Shown: positions 6,535 to 16,510, numbered from the stretch's first letter. The stretch: DNA of 35,713 nt from HGM13634 sp045537285 (GCA_045537285.1 JAZSPC010000051.1:1-35713), one strand, 5' to 3'. Notes: generated by a model from the sequence alone, not told the origin. Made by a program: numbers and translations.

Positions 6535-9189
6535 CTTCTTTTTATCTATAAAAATTATTACAATAAATCCTAATATTCCAATTATTGAAAATACTGCTCC
6601 TAGATGTAAAAATGGAGTTTCGTACTTGAACTCAACAGTATGTTCTCCCTCTTCTACATTTATTCCAATAAAAGCTTCATTTACTTTAAATACCTCTGTT
6701 TCTTTTCCATCGATATATGCTTTCCAGCCATCAGAATATGAAGTGGTTATTTGTAATATTCCATTACTATCACTGTTTATTTTGCCACTAATATAGTTGT
6801 CTCCATAACTAATATCTTGCAATACATTCATGCTTAAACTATTTATCTTTTCTTCATATTTTTCCATTGATACAGCAAGTATTTGTAAATTATCAAAGGT
6901 ATAAGTTCCTTTTTTATTAAAAATTAATTTCAGGCTATTATCTTGATTCTTTTTTGTGATGCCTAAATTCATTAAAAAATCAGGATTATACATGTAGTAC
7001 GCAGATGAAATAAAATCTTTTACCTCTTCAAAATTTGTAATACCTTCTATTTTTGCAGTTATTTTAAAATCTGTTCTTTCGTTTTCGGAATCAAATTCAA
7101 GATTTTTTATACTCAAATATATTTCATAATTTTCTGGAATATTATCTATTATTAACTCTATACTTTCATTATCTTTTGTAATTTTTATTGTATTATCAGT
7201 TATTTTATTATCTTTTACTTTATAACCTAAACTTATAGGCTTCTCTATTTTTATATTACTATTCTTAACATTTACATTATTCTTATCTTCAACCATTGCT
7301 GTTGTAATAAGTGAGTCTTCTCTTTCTAACGGACTCAAACTCTCAAATTGTTCTTTTGTAATATAGCTGTTATATACTACTCCTACTGGTAAATGATTTT
7401 CATTTATATAGATTAATGTGTCTTCTATTTCATGATACAAAGTATAGCCATAAGGGACATGTCTTGAATCTTCTCTATCACACACAAAATATTTATTTGA
7501 AAGCAATGTAGTAAATTTAGTTCTTCTATCTCCACTATTAACACATCTTGTATGTGTATAGCAATTATCTTCTAAACAACGAGAAAGGCTGTATACATTT
7601 TTATTTCCTAATGAAAAATATAGCTGTATTGGATTATATTCATATATTATAGATAAATTTTCGTATGTTGTATCTTTTTTAGTTATTCTATAAAAACTAT
7701 TATCATTTGCTTTTATATATTCTACCGCTTCTTTGAAATTTCCTATATTTCCATTTACACTAGCACAATTCTTTTCAACTGTTCCACTTTGTATAAATTC
7801 TTCAACATATCCTTTTGCCTGTGGGAAATATAAATAAGCTGAATTTACAAATATGTTGAAAATTACTATTGTCATAATCACATTTTGGGCAACTTTTATA
7901 CTCTTTTCTTTTTTATAATCAAACCATAACATTCCAAAAATCAAATATGCTATTGCTCCTATTGCATAGTAATCTAGATATTTTCTTATATTTAATCTTG
8001 TTAAAAATGCTCCTATTATGCTATATCCTATTAAAGTTACAAACATTATAATTTTCTGTTTTTTAGTATATTTAAGTTTTGTATCAAAACATAGTGTTAA
8101 GATATATGCTAATATAAAGCAATATGCAAACACCCATCTATTACTTGGAAATGAAAATCCATTCATCATAGAAGCTACTTGTGGCAATAACAACATAATT
8201 GTTGTTATTATAAAAAGTGCTAAATAACTTCTTACCTCTTTGTTTTTTAATTTAGTAAATAAAATTGGAAGCATCAATATTATAATAGAAGAAATCCCAA
8301 TGGATGTCCAGTTTTTGTGCCTCATGCTTACAATTCCCATAAAAAAGAATTTATAAAATCCTGAAATATAACTTGATACTTGCAACGATTCTGTCCTTGC
8401 AGAATTTATAAAAGCATATATAGTTGGAAGAATTATAATTCCAGCTATTAATACTCCAATAGCATAGCATAATACTGCACTACCTATTTTCTTAAAAAAT
8501 ATTTTTATACCTTCATTATATTCAAATATATATTTTATAACTCCATAAATAACACTTATTACTGTTATCATATAAAAGAAATAATAGTTACTTAATGCTG
8601 ATAAAAATATAACAAATGTTAAAAATACCTTTTTATTTTCTTTTAATAATTTTTCTATTCCAAGTAAAGTTAAGGGTAAGAATATTGCTGCATTAGTAAA
8701 GTAAGGATGTCTAACTCCTGCATATAGAATAAACCCACAAAAAGCATAAATAATTGCACCCAAAATAGTATTAAACTTTTCTTTTTTAGTATATTTACAA
8801 TATGCAATAAAAGCTAATCCAACACTATATATTCTAAGTAAAACTAGAAAGTTATATGCCAATTCTATCCTATTCATAGGGAATAATAAACTTATATATG
8901 CAAATGGATCTCCTATTACATAATATGAATATTGACCTATTACATCTAAGCCTAATCCCATGTTCCAAGATAGCATTGGTATTCCATCTTCAAACATATT
9001 CCTTACTATCTGATTAAAATCATATAATATTGTAAAATGTTGCTTTATTCCGTCGTCTTCCCAAACAAAGCTTTTATTATAAATTACAAATACACCAAAA
9101 ACCAAAAAACTTATAACACAAAAAAGTATAGTATATGTAATATAAGTTTTATCTTTCTTTATTTTAAAATTAATATTATTTTCTTTCAT
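6523..9189 (-). CDS. YfhO-family membrane glycosyltransferase-like protein
   Basis: An 888-residue membrane protein of the YfhO family. The N-terminal half (about 15-450) has roughly a dozen membrane segments. The first extracellular loop has the family pattern SFVWEDDGIKQHF, carrying the acidic pair expected of GT-C type enzymes. Residues about 470-855 form an extracytoplasmic domain ending in SYSDGWKAYIDGKETEV, also typical, and a last membrane helix ends the protein. In Bacillus subtilis YfhO works with CsbB to decorate lipoteichoic acid with GlcNAc from a lipid carrier; no CsbB-like gene is seen here, so the sugar is unknown. The ribosome binding site is weak (GGTG). It may be co-transcribed with the radical SAM gene 69 bp upstream. 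Confidence 0.88.
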   Translation of the reverse strand: MKENNINFKIKKDKTYITYTILFCVISFLVFGVFVIYNKSFVWEDDGIKQHFTILYDFNQIVRNMFEDGIPMLSWNMGLGLDVIGQYSYYVIGDPFAYISLLFPMNRIELAYNFLVLLRIYSVGLAFIAYCKYTKKEKFNTILGAIIYAFCGFILYAGVRHPYFTNAAIFLPLTLLGIEKLLKENKKVFLTFVIFLSALSNYYFFYMITVISVIYGVIKYIFEYNEGIKIFFKKIGSAVLCYAIGVLIAGIIILPTIYAFINSARTESLQVSSYISGFYKFFFMGIVSMRHKNWTSIGISSIIILMLPILFTKLKNKEVRSYLALFIITTIMLLLPQVASMMNGFSFPSNRWVFAYCFILAYILTLCFDTKLKYTKKQKIIMFVTLIGYSIIGAFLTRLNIRKYLDYYAIGAIAYLIFGMLWFDYKKEKSIKVAQNVIMTIVIFNIFVNSAYLYFPQAKGYVEEFIQSGTVEKNCASVNGNIGNFKEAVEYIKANDNSFYRITKKDTTYENLSIIYEYNPIQLYFSLGNKNVYSLSRCLEDNCYTHTRCVNSGDRRTKFTTLLSNKYFVCDREDSRHVPYGYTLYHEIEDTLIYINENHLPVGVVYNSYITKEQFESLSPLEREDSLITTAMVEDKNNVNVKNSNIKIEKPISLGYKVKDNKITDNTIKITKDNESIELIIDNIPENYEIYLSIKNLEFDSENERTDFKITAKIEGITNFEEVKDFISSAYYMYNPDFLMNLGITKKNQDNSLKLIFNKKGTYTFDNLQILAVSMEKYEEKINSLSMNVLQDISYGDNYISGKINSDSNGILQITTSYSDGWKAYIDGKETEVFKVNEAFIGINVEEGEHTVEFKYETPFLHLGAVFSIIGILGFIVIIFIDKKKNNI

Positions 9190-9258
9190 TTTTACACCAT
9201 ATAACTATTTTATGTATAATCTCGAAAAATACACATAAAAAGTTCTTCTTTTCAAAAT

Positions 9259-10110
9259 TTATTTTCTCTTATCTTCTAACCTTTTTAAAAATCCACAAGT
9301 TTTACAAAGATTACAAGTTATTATTCCATTTTCAAAATTCTTTTTTATACTCAAAGTCTTGGATTTATTTAGTATATTTTCTAAACTTTCTTGTAATATA
9401 TTTCCCAATGGTATGTCCCCATTATTATCTAAACAGCAAGGTACAATGGTTCCATCTACAAGTATAGCTGTTTGTTCTTTTAAAGCTAAACATCTTCCTT
9501 TTTCTATTATATTCTCATTATCTATATTAGGCCATACAAATTCTGTGTCTTGATTAATAAATACATTTTCTTTTACCTTTATAAATTCATTTTGCATTAA
9601 CTCTTGTTTCAAATTTTGTATATTATAATATTTTTCTATTTCTTCTATTATTTCATTATTAATATCATTTTCTTTAATAGTTTGCAAATTCCATAACCTA
9701 TATGAAACAATTATATTATTTAATTGTTCTACACTATCAAAAACATCTTGTAAATACTGTTTATTCAATTTATCATTTTGCATTATGCTATGTATTGAAA
9801 AATTAATCTGTCTAACCGCTTTTGAGTATTTTAATATTTCTAACTTTTCTTTCATTAATGTACCATTAGTAGTTATGTTTGCTTTCAAATTATATTTTTC
9901 TAATATTTTTAAAATACATTCTAAATTAGGATGTAAAAGTGGTTCTCCCTTAACATGTAAGCATACTAGATTTGTATGTTTATGAACTTTTTTAATAACT
10001 TCTTCAAAATTTCCTACATTCATAAACTCTTTTTTTCTGTTTGTTTCAGGACAAAATTTACATTTTAAATTACATATATTTGTTATTTCTATGTATATCT
10101 TTTTAAACAT
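9259..10110 (-). CDS. Radical SAM/SPASM domain protein
   Basis: A 283-residue radical SAM enzyme. The [4Fe-4S]-SAM motif CNLKCKFC gives Cys13, Cys17 and Cys20. A VKGEPLLHP segment follows, matching the usual GGEPLLHP. The C-terminal part is a SPASM-like region with further Cys in GRCLAL, PCCLDNNG and CNLCKTCGF, likely ligands of auxiliary Fe-S clusters. SPASM enzymes often mature peptides or act in cofactor synthesis; no precursor peptide is evident beside it, so the substrate is unknown. It overlaps the upstream Nudix gene by 8 bp (ATGTTTAA), suggesting translational coupling and a shared function. AAGGTGAG precedes the ATG. Confidence 0.85.
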   Translation of the reverse strand: MFKKIYIEITNICNLKCKFCPETNRKKEFMNVGNFEEVIKKVHKHTNLVCLHVKGEPLLHPNLECILKILEKYNLKANITTNGTLMKEKLEILKYSKAVRQINFSIHSIMQNDKLNKQYLQDVFDSVEQLNNIIVSYRLWNLQTIKENDINNEIIEEIEKYYNIQNLKQELMQNEFIKVKENVFINQDTEFVWPNIDNENIIEKGRCLALKEQTAILVDGTIVPCCLDNNGDIPLGNILQESLENILNKSKTLSIKKNFENGIITCNLCKTCGFLKRLEDKRK

Positions 10111-10648
10111 TTCTCACCTTATTTAATTCTATATATCTTTCTAAAATCTTTCTATCTCTATATACCATAAATTTTGTATGATAAACTGATTCATATTTGG
10201 ATGCTATCAAATTATTAAAACAATCTGTTATTAATTTTAGTGCATTTTCAGGAGTTTCCCAAATCAGCTTTGCTCCCTCATCTTTCTCTTTTTCAGTAAC
10301 ATGTAGTTCATTTGTATCTTTTAATACTTTTCCAACAAATACGTAAGAAATTTGCTTGAAATTTCCTTGTGTTCTATGCTCTTCAATTGTTCCCAAAGTT
10401 TCTATTATTTCTGTTTCACAACCAGTTTCTTCTAACACTTCTCTTTTAAATGCCATTTCTGGATTTTCGTTTTCTTCTATTCCCCCACCAGGTAGTTTAT
10501 ATTCGTTTTTATTTGATTTATTAAATACTGCTATTTTTCCATCTTCTCTTATTACAATTCCTCTTGCTCCGAGTCTTACTCTTGGATTTTGAGATTCAAA
10601 GGCTTTTTCTCCTATATCTTCGTCTATTACTTTATATATTAATTCCAT
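10103..10648 (-). CDS. Nudix hydrolase
   Basis: A 181-residue Nudix protein that hydrolyses a nucleoside diphosphate-linked substrate with divalent metal. The Nudix box is complete: GGIEENE, then seven residues, then REVLEETG, at about residues 55-77. The C-terminal region (about 140-181) is an extra helical part not needed for the core fold. GGAGG precedes the ATG. The stop overlaps the start of the radical SAM gene, so the two form a coupled pair. The substrate cannot be deduced from sequence. Confidence 0.87.
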   Translation of the reverse strand: MELIYKVIDEDIGEKAFESQNPRVRLGARGIVIREDGKIAVFNKSNKNEYKLPGGGIEENENPEMAFKREVLEETGCETEIIETLGTIEEHRTQGNFKQISYVFVGKVLKDTNELHVTEKEKDEGAKLIWETPENALKLITDCFNNLIASKYESVYHTKFMVYRDRKILERYIELNKVRNV

Positions 10649-10762
10649 AAGATACCTCCATTTCTTTTATCATAATACTATTATTTAATAGCTATTTCAA
10701 GTATTTTAATTTAAAACATACTAATTTAAATTAAATAATCATATTTATTTAATGGTGATAAT

Positions 10763-12152
10763 TTGAAACGAACAAAAATCTTTTTTATTAATGGTATCAT
10801 TTTAACTTTAACAGCTATTATTATGCGAAGCATTAGTATGATATTTAGTTTATATGTTTCTAATAAAATTGGTTCAGAGGCTGTTGGTACTTTTAGTTTA
10901 GTTATGTCTGTATACTTATTTTTCGTTACTATTACTACATCTGGTATAGGTCTTTCTTGTACTTGTATTGTATCTGAGCAGTTTGCTAATAGTAATTTTG
11001 TTAACCGGCTTAAAAGCAGTAAAAAGCTGTATATTGTTTTCACTACTTTTAGGGTTAGGATGTGGTTTTATTGTTTTAATATTTTCTAATACAATTTCTA
11101 GTATCTGGCTAAAATCTGTTATATCTTCTAAACCTGTTCTTTTAATTGCAGTTGGACTTCCTTTTATTAGTATTTCTAGTGTATTAAACGGATATTTTAC
11201 TGCTGTTAGAAAAGGATATAAAACTGCAATTTCACAATCTTTTGAATTATTTATTAAAATTATTGTAACTATTGTTTTACTAAATTTTTATGCTAATAAG
11301 AGTGTAGAATCTGTATGTGTTTGCTTAATCTTAGCAGATGTTATTTCTGAAATTTGTTCTTTTATTTTAATATTTATTTTATATAAAAAGGATAGTTTTA
11401 AATATACCAGAAGAGCAATTTTAGGAATTACTTTTAAAAGAAATATCTTTAAAATTGCTTTTCCTGTATCTGCTACTTCTTGCATTCGTTCTGGCTTGTC
11501 TACTTTAAAACAGTTTATTATTCCTTCTCGTCTAATGTTATTTGGATTAACATATACTATGGCATTATCAGAGTATGGAAAAATTAATGGAATGTCTATG
11601 GCAGTCCTTACTTTTCCAACTGTGTTTATAATGTCTTTTAGTAATTTACTTGTTCCTGAATTTACAAGTCTAGCTGCTAAACAATATAAAAAGAGAATAG
11701 TTGCAGTTTGTAAAAAAGTACTTAATGTAACTTCCATATTTTCTATTTCATTTTGTATAATATTCTTTTTCTTTGCTGATAGAATAAGCCTTTTAGTTTT
11801 TAAAAATTTAGAGTGTTCTAAATATATTAAAACACTTTCCCCAATTATTTTATTTATCTATACAGATAATGTGCTAGACAGTATGTTAAAGGGATTAAAT
11901 AAACAATTTAGTGTTATGACTTGTAATATTATAGACTTAATATTAACTATTAGTATTTTATATTTTTCATTACCAACACTTGGAATAACCGGTTATCTTT
12001 TAGCAATTATTGTTAGTGAAATTTTTAATTTTAGTGTTAGTTATTATCAATTATATAAAGCGACTGGCTTTACACCAACCGCTTCTGTTGCTTGTTGTTA
12101 TTTATTCTTCTCTATTTTAGGATTTTATAATATTTCTCAAATATTAATTTAA
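10763..12152 (+). CDS. SpoVB-like MATE-type flippase, interrupted by a +1 frameshift
   Basis: A membrane flippase of the SpoVB/MurJ-like (polysaccharide export, MOP) superfamily, probably moving a lipid-linked precursor for spore cortex or wall. The N-terminal part reads from a TTG at 10763 (GGTGAT just before it) through SEQFANSNFVN to 11005. The rest continues in the +1 frame from 11007 (GLKAVKSCILFSLLLGLG) to 12152. Skipping the single base C at 11006 joins them into about 462 residues, somewhat short for SpoVB (about 500-520). The interrupted codon is an in-frame CGG at 11006-11008, the only one in this gene. It could be a programmed shift, a pseudogene or a sequence error. The stop overlaps that of the convergent Nudix gene. 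Confidence 0.78.
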
Positions 12153-12679
12153 AAACTTTCGTAATATCTTTTAAGGAAATTCCATGGACCAGTTTTATCA
12201 GTAAGACCTTCATAATTATTATCTATTTTATTTAGTATTTCTCCTTTACTAAACCATTTAATGTCTGCAACTTCCTCTTTTTGTAGTTTTATCTTTGAAA
12301 TATCTATATCTTTTGTAACTATGTAACATTCATTAAAATGTTTATTTATTACATCACCTTTTATATTACAAGATGTTGAACCAACTAAGTATTTTATTTC
12401 ACTTTCTTCAATTTCAATTCCTAATTCCTCTTTTATTTCTCTTATTAAAGCCTGTATTCCAAATTCTCCTGCTAATACATGTCCACCAGCTGTAATATCC
12501 CATAAATTAGGCCATAATTTTTTAGTTGCACTTCTTTTTTGTAGTAAAACTTCTCCTTTTGAATTGAATATAAAGCAGTAATTCGCTCTATGCCATAGAC
12601 CTTTTTTATGACATTCTTCTCTTGTTTCTACCTTTCCTGTAAATTCTCCATTCTCATTTAAGACATCAAAATATTCCAT
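12149..12679 (-). CDS. Nudix hydrolase, isopentenyl-diphosphate isomerase-like subgroup
   Basis: A 176-residue Nudix protein. The start, EYFDVLNENGEFTGKVETREECHKKGLWHRA, matches the subgroup (YfcD-like) resembling type 1 isopentenyl-diphosphate isomerase. The Nudix box GGHVLAGE...REIKEELG is complete. These proteins are usually hydrolases of uncertain substrate rather than true isomerases. The gene starts 6 bp after the HAD phosphatase gene, and its ribosome binding site TGGAGT overlaps that gene's final codons, so the two are coupled. A shared role in nucleotide clean-up is plausible. Confidence 0.87.
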   Translation of the reverse strand: MEYFDVLNENGEFTGKVETREECHKKGLWHRANYCFIFNSKGEVLLQKRSATKKLWPNLWDITAGGHVLAGEFGIQALIREIKEELGIEIEESEIKYLVGSTSCNIKGDVINKHFNECYIVTKDIDISKIKLQKEEVADIKWFSKGEILNKIDNNYEGLTDKTGPWNFLKRYYESF

Positions 12680-12685
12680 AATATT

Positions 12686-13261
12686 TTACTCCATTTCTTT
12701 TATAGTCCTATATATATCTCCCCAGTTGTTAACTTCTTTAATATATTCACTTTCTTCTAATATTTTTAAATTTGTATCTCTAAAATATAGTGTTTTTACC
12801 CCATTATCAGCTAAATTTTTTATAATTTTCCAATCGTCATCAATCATTATATCTACATTTTCATTTTTACAAACTTCTAGCTTATCTTTAATGTGCCAAT
12901 AATATTTATCAAATTTTATGTTATTTTCATCCAATAATCTAATTGCATCATCTTTCATTTCTTTTAGAAATCCACCTCTTGCTGTAATAACTACAAACTC
13001 ATGACCTTGCTCTTTTAAAAGATTATATACAGCTATAAATCCTGACATTAGATTACTTTCTCTTGATACTTTCAAAAAATATTTCTCTATAAATTCTTTC
13101 TTTTGTTCTTCTGTCCAATTATATCTAGCTTGAAGTTTAGGCTCTTCTCTATCTGCTAAATTTTTTCCTTTTAAAATATCTATATCATATATTTCTTCAT
13201 ATGTTCTAAATGTTGTCTCACTATCTATAACTACACCATCTAAATCAATTCCTATTTTCAT
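12686..13261 (-). CDS. HAD-superfamily phosphatase, 5'(3')-deoxyribonucleotidase-like
   Basis: A 191-residue HAD phosphatase. Motif I is IDLDGVV (nucleophile Asp6, acid/base Asp8), motif II is VITARGG and motif IV is MIDDDW. The overall pattern fits the cytosolic 5'-nucleotidase type C family, which removes phosphate from (deoxy)nucleoside monophosphates. It is the middle gene of a three-gene run with an unknown membrane protein 18 bp upstream and a Nudix hydrolase 6 bp downstream. AGGAG precedes the ATG. The substrate is inferred from the family. Confidence 0.82.
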   Translation of the reverse strand: MKIGIDLDGVVIDSETTFRTYEEIYDIDILKGKNLADREEPKLQARYNWTEEQKKEFIEKYFLKVSRESNLMSGFIAVYNLLKEQGHEFVVITARGGFLKEMKDDAIRLLDENNIKFDKYYWHIKDKLEVCKNENVDIMIDDDWKIIKNLADNGVKTLYFRDTNLKILEESEYIKEVNNWGDIYRTIKEME

Positions 13262-13279
13262 AATCTTTCTCCTACTTTT

Positions 13280-13894
13280 CTAAACTTTCTCTTCTTCTTT
13301 CTCTTTTTCTTCTTTATTTTCTTTATCATCAAAAACAAATTCTACTGTGCTATCATACAACTGTTGATTATTTAATCTTTTCCATTTTATTTCTTGATTT
13401 CCTATAACTAAAATCTCAATCATATCCCAAATTGCTACCCACCAAACTACGCTTATGAAATTAGAAAATATTGAACTTATATGTTCTGTTAATATGTTAA
13501 ATATAAGTAGTAGCATTCCAACAATTGCAAACCACCATGCTCTTTTGTTATTTACTGATAAATCATATTCATTATCATCAATTTCCATCCCATAGTTATT
13601 TTTAATATTCTTTTTAATTTTAGTTTGTAATTCTTCATCTATCTCTGGACAATGAATTTCTATAACTATATCAGTATTAATTGGAACCATATATGCTATT
13701 TCTTCTATGTAATCACATACACTATCTGAAAGCTCCATTTGTTTGTAATCATGTTTCATATATAAATCTGATATCTTTTCAAGTTTTACAGGAATTACCG
13801 CTTTTCCTTTTCTCATATAATTTTTTTCAACATAATTTAACTCACTAAATTTAATCTTTCTATTTTTTCTATTACCTTTTCTTTTTGCTGGCAT
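13280..13894 (-). CDS. Unknown protein with two membrane segments
   Basis: Family not recognised. The 204-residue protein has a strongly basic start (residues 1-20), a soluble region with repeated charged residues (about 25-115), then two hydrophobic segments at about 118-136 and 142-164, then a charged tail ending in a run of Lys and Glu. The basic start and acidic end suggest that both termini lie in the cytoplasm. AAGGAGGG precedes the ATG. It is first in the run leading to the HAD and Nudix genes. Confidence 0.7.
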   Translation of the reverse strand: MPAKRKGNRKNRKIKFSELNYVEKNYMRKGKAVIPVKLEKISDLYMKHDYKQMELSDSVCDYIEEIAYMVPINTDIVIEIHCPEIDEELQTKIKKNIKNNYGMEIDDNEYDLSVNNKRAWWFAIVGMLLLIFNILTEHISSIFSNFISVVWWVAIWDMIEILVIGNQEIKWKRLNNQQLYDSTVEFVFDDKENKEEKEKEEEKV

Positions 13895-14040
13895 AAAAGC
13901 CCTCCTTAAATTTGTTTTTTAAATATCTCTATTAAATATTTCTTCTTTTTTATATCATACTTAATGTATTTTTTCAATATATTAAAATTTGTTATTTGAT
14001 ACAATATCATATTATTTCTTAATTAAAATTTATATAACTA

Positions 14041-14080
14041 AAAAATAAAATGAACAAGTATTACTACTCATTCATTTTAT
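14041..14080 (-). terminator. Terminator after the Bro-N gene
   Basis: ATAAAATGAA (14045-14054) pairs with TTCATTTTAT (14071-14080). Read on the minus strand it is followed by TTTTT. The 273-bp spacer 13895-14167 otherwise holds no ORF or structure that I can support. Confidence 0.65.
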
Positions 14081-14167
14081 CTGGTATATTTTTTTTACCT
14101 ATAAATTTTATATCATATTTATATATTTTTTATAAGTCAATTTTTTAAAATTTTTTGGCTTATAAAT

Positions 14168-15019
14168 TTAATTTAGAACTTTCTGTTCAATATATTTATA
14201 ATTCAAAGCATTATCTTTGCTTATTATCGTTTCTCCCAACTTCCTTTCTAAATCATCTCGTGCTGTCTTTGCAACTTCTCCTCCAGCTTTTGCAACTTTT
14301 TTATTTGCTTTTAATCCATAAGGTTTATGTTTTCTAGCAAGCTCTCTTGTGGCTATTTCGCCTAAATCTGTAAGTGCTACTTCTATATCAGACATATTAT
14401 CTCTTAGAGATTCTTTTCTAATATTTTTATGCTCTTTATATTCTGCGGCTTTCATTCCAGACCACGCTTGATAAATTTCATTTGTTAGAACTGCAAATTC
14501 ATAACCATCTTTAATTCCGTTTTCCTTCCATATATCTGTTAATTTATTTCTATCTAATATTCCTTTTAATCTTGCTTCTATCCATTTATCTGAATACCCA
14601 CGATTTCTATAATAGTCTATTGCTCTTTTAATTGCAATTTCAGGATCAAAAACTTCATCAATTCTTTCTCTTCCCATTTGAGCTAACCATAACTTAAATG
14701 GTTCTGCTTTCTCACTTGGTACAGATTCAATTAATCTTAAAATTCCTTTTGTATCTAATGTGTCTGTTAAATAACTTTTTCCATCTTTTGCTTTTAATTT
14801 CAGTTGTCGACATTTTGTCGATATCTCACTTTTTTCTTCTTCTGTCATTCTCTTTTTTAATTTATACCAATAATCACTTGAATCAATACTATCAGTTAAT
14901 GCTTTAATAACATCTACAACACTAAAATAATATTCTTCTATTTCTGTATCCCATACACTTCTTATTTGTTTTCCTTCAAAAAGATTTAAAATTGTTTCTA
15001 ATTTATTATTATCAGACAT
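14168..15019 (-). CDS. Bro-N domain (phage antirepressor/DinD-like) protein
   Basis: A 283-residue protein whose first part (about 12-120) is a Bro-N domain: SVWDTEIEEYYFSVVDVIKAL, then YWYKLKKR, then LDTKGILRLIESVPS and AEPFKLWLAQMG. The second part (about 125-283) resembles the C-terminal region of DinD-type proteins, with DYYRNRGYSDKWIEARL. Such proteins are frequent on phages and mobile elements and bind DNA, and some are linked to the DNA-damage response. No other phage gene is nearby, so it is an isolated remnant or a domesticated gene. AAGGAG precedes the ATG, and it has its own terminator. Confidence 0.82.
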   Translation of the reverse strand: MSDNNKLETILNLFEGKQIRSVWDTEIEEYYFSVVDVIKALTDSIDSSDYWYKLKKRMTEEEKSEISTKCRQLKLKAKDGKSYLTDTLDTKGILRLIESVPSEKAEPFKLWLAQMGRERIDEVFDPEIAIKRAIDYYRNRGYSDKWIEARLKGILDRNKLTDIWKENGIKDGYEFAVLTNEIYQAWSGMKAAEYKEHKNIRKESLRDNMSDIEVALTDLGEIATRELARKHKPYGLKANKKVAKAGGEVAKTARDDLERKLGETIISKDNALNYKYIEQKVLN

Positions 15020-15061
15020 ATTACTTTTTCTCCTTTTAAAATTTTTATTATTCTTATTTGT

Positions 15062-15098
15062 AAAAAAAATACCAACTCATCTCTTAGTTGGTATTTTA
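15062..15098 (-). terminator. Terminator of the rlmD operon
   Basis: AAAATACCAACT (15066-15077) and AGTTGGTATTTT (15086-15097) are perfect complements. On the minus strand a long T run follows. A short TTA microsatellite (about 15128-15148) lies between it and the rlmD stop. Confidence 0.88.
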
Positions 15099-15142
15099 TC
15101 AAACTTTTGTTTTGTTTGTTAATATGTTTATTATTATTATTA

Positions 15143-16498
15143 TTATTTTAAATTTAAAACAGCAATATTTTCCACATGACTTGTAAATGGAAACATATCA
15201 ACTGGTTGAATTTCTTTTATTTCATATTTATCTTCTAAATATGATAAATCTCTTACAAGTGTTGCTGGATTACAACTTATATATATTACTTTTTTAGCAT
15301 TAATATTCTTTATATTTTCTATTGTAGTTCTATCTAAACCTTTTCTTGGTGGATCTACAACAACTACATCTGGTATAATTCCTTGTTTTTCTATCAAGTC
15401 TGTAAGTAACTGTTCTGTATCTCCTGCATAATATTTAGCATTTGTAATATTATTTATCTTACAGTTTTCTTTTGCATCTTCTATTGCTTGTTCTACTATC
15501 TCTATTCCATAAACTTCTTTTGCATTATTTGCCATAAATATTCCTATTGTGCCTATTCCACAGTATAGGTCAAATAGTATTTCTTTTCCTGTTAATTTAG
15601 CCTTTTCTAATGCTAAATTATATAGTTTTTCTGTTTGAATAGGATTTATTTGATAAAATGAAAGTGGTGAAATTTTAAAAGTATAATCTCCTAATTTATC
15701 ATAAATATATCCATCACCATAAATATTAATATTTTCTTTTCCTAATATTACATTTGTATTTTGCATATTAATATTTTTAACAACTGTTTTTATATTTTGA
15801 AACTTTTGTGTTAACTCTTTTACAAGTTTATCTTCGTTATTAATTTCTCTACCATTTAAAACTAATACGCACATTATTTCATTGGTTTTTATACCGACCT
15901 TTATTACAATATGTCTTAATAATCCTTTTCTTGTTTCTTCATTATATACAGATATGTTATTTTCTTTTGCAAATTCACATATATATTTTGCAATTTTTTC
16001 TGATTCTTTATTTTGTATCATACATTCTTTTATTTCAATTACTTCATGTGTTCTATTTGCAAATACACCTATTACTGGATAACCTTGTTTATCTAATCCT
16101 ACTGGATATTGTGCTTTGTTTCTATAATTAAAAGGATTATCCATACCAATAGTATCTTTAACTTCTATCTTTTCTTTTAAAGTTTTATTTACTAAATTCT
16201 GAACTGTATTTTTCTTTAATTCTAATATTTTAGCATAATTAATATGTCTTAGATTACATCCACCACACCTTTTATATGTACTACAATCTACATCAGCTAC
16301 TCTATCTGTTGATTTTTCTAATATTTCTAATATTTTTCCATACGCAAAAGAAGATGTAACTTTTACTATTACAACTTTTACTTTTTCTCCTTTTATGGCA
16401 CCTGGTATGAATATTGTAAAATTATCTATTTTTGCAATCCCTTCTCCTTCATAGCCATTATCAATTATATCAACTATATATTCTTCATTCTTTTTCAT
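15143..16498 (-). CDS. rlmD: 23S rRNA (uracil-C5)-methyltransferase RlmD family
   Basis: A 451-residue SAM-dependent RNA methyltransferase of the TrmA/RlmD (RumA) family, which makes 5-methyluridine in 23S rRNA. Residues 1-62 form a TRAM domain. Cys72, Cys78, Cys81 and Cys159 are the expected [4Fe-4S] ligands. The SAM-binding motif is FDLYCGIGTIGIF (309-321), followed by VDPPRKG (381-387). The nucleophile is Cys409 in ISCNPATL, and the base is Glu443 in HVENIAVL. Gram-positive members may modify two uridines (RlmCD type), which sequence alone cannot decide. It begins 12 bp after an unknown gene, whose end contains the ribosome binding site. Confidence 0.92.
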   Translation of the reverse strand: MKKNEEYIVDIIDNGYEGEGIAKIDNFTIFIPGAIKGEKVKVVIVKVTSSFAYGKILEILEKSTDRVADVDCSTYKRCGGCNLRHINYAKILELKKNTVQNLVNKTLKEKIEVKDTIGMDNPFNYRNKAQYPVGLDKQGYPVIGVFANRTHEVIEIKECMIQNKESEKIAKYICEFAKENNISVYNEETRKGLLRHIVIKVGIKTNEIMCVLVLNGREINNEDKLVKELTQKFQNIKTVVKNINMQNTNVILGKENINIYGDGYIYDKLGDYTFKISPLSFYQINPIQTEKLYNLALEKAKLTGKEILFDLYCGIGTIGIFMANNAKEVYGIEIVEQAIEDAKENCKINNITNAKYYAGDTEQLLTDLIEKQGIIPDVVVVDPPRKGLDRTTIENIKNINAKKVIYISCNPATLVRDLSYLEDKYEIKEIQPVDMFPFTSHVENIAVLNLK

Positions 16499-16510
16499 TA
16501 ATATTCCTCT

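Noticed and set aside
10968..11006. Separate start for the C-terminal part of the spoVB-like gene
   Set aside because: The first residues in this frame overlap the N-terminal frame and have no ribosome binding site or family similarity; homology begins at the glycine after the CGG.
14168..15019. Prophage around the Bro-N gene
   Set aside because: No structural, integrase, replication or lysis genes flank it, and the neighbours are housekeeping or unknown cellular genes.
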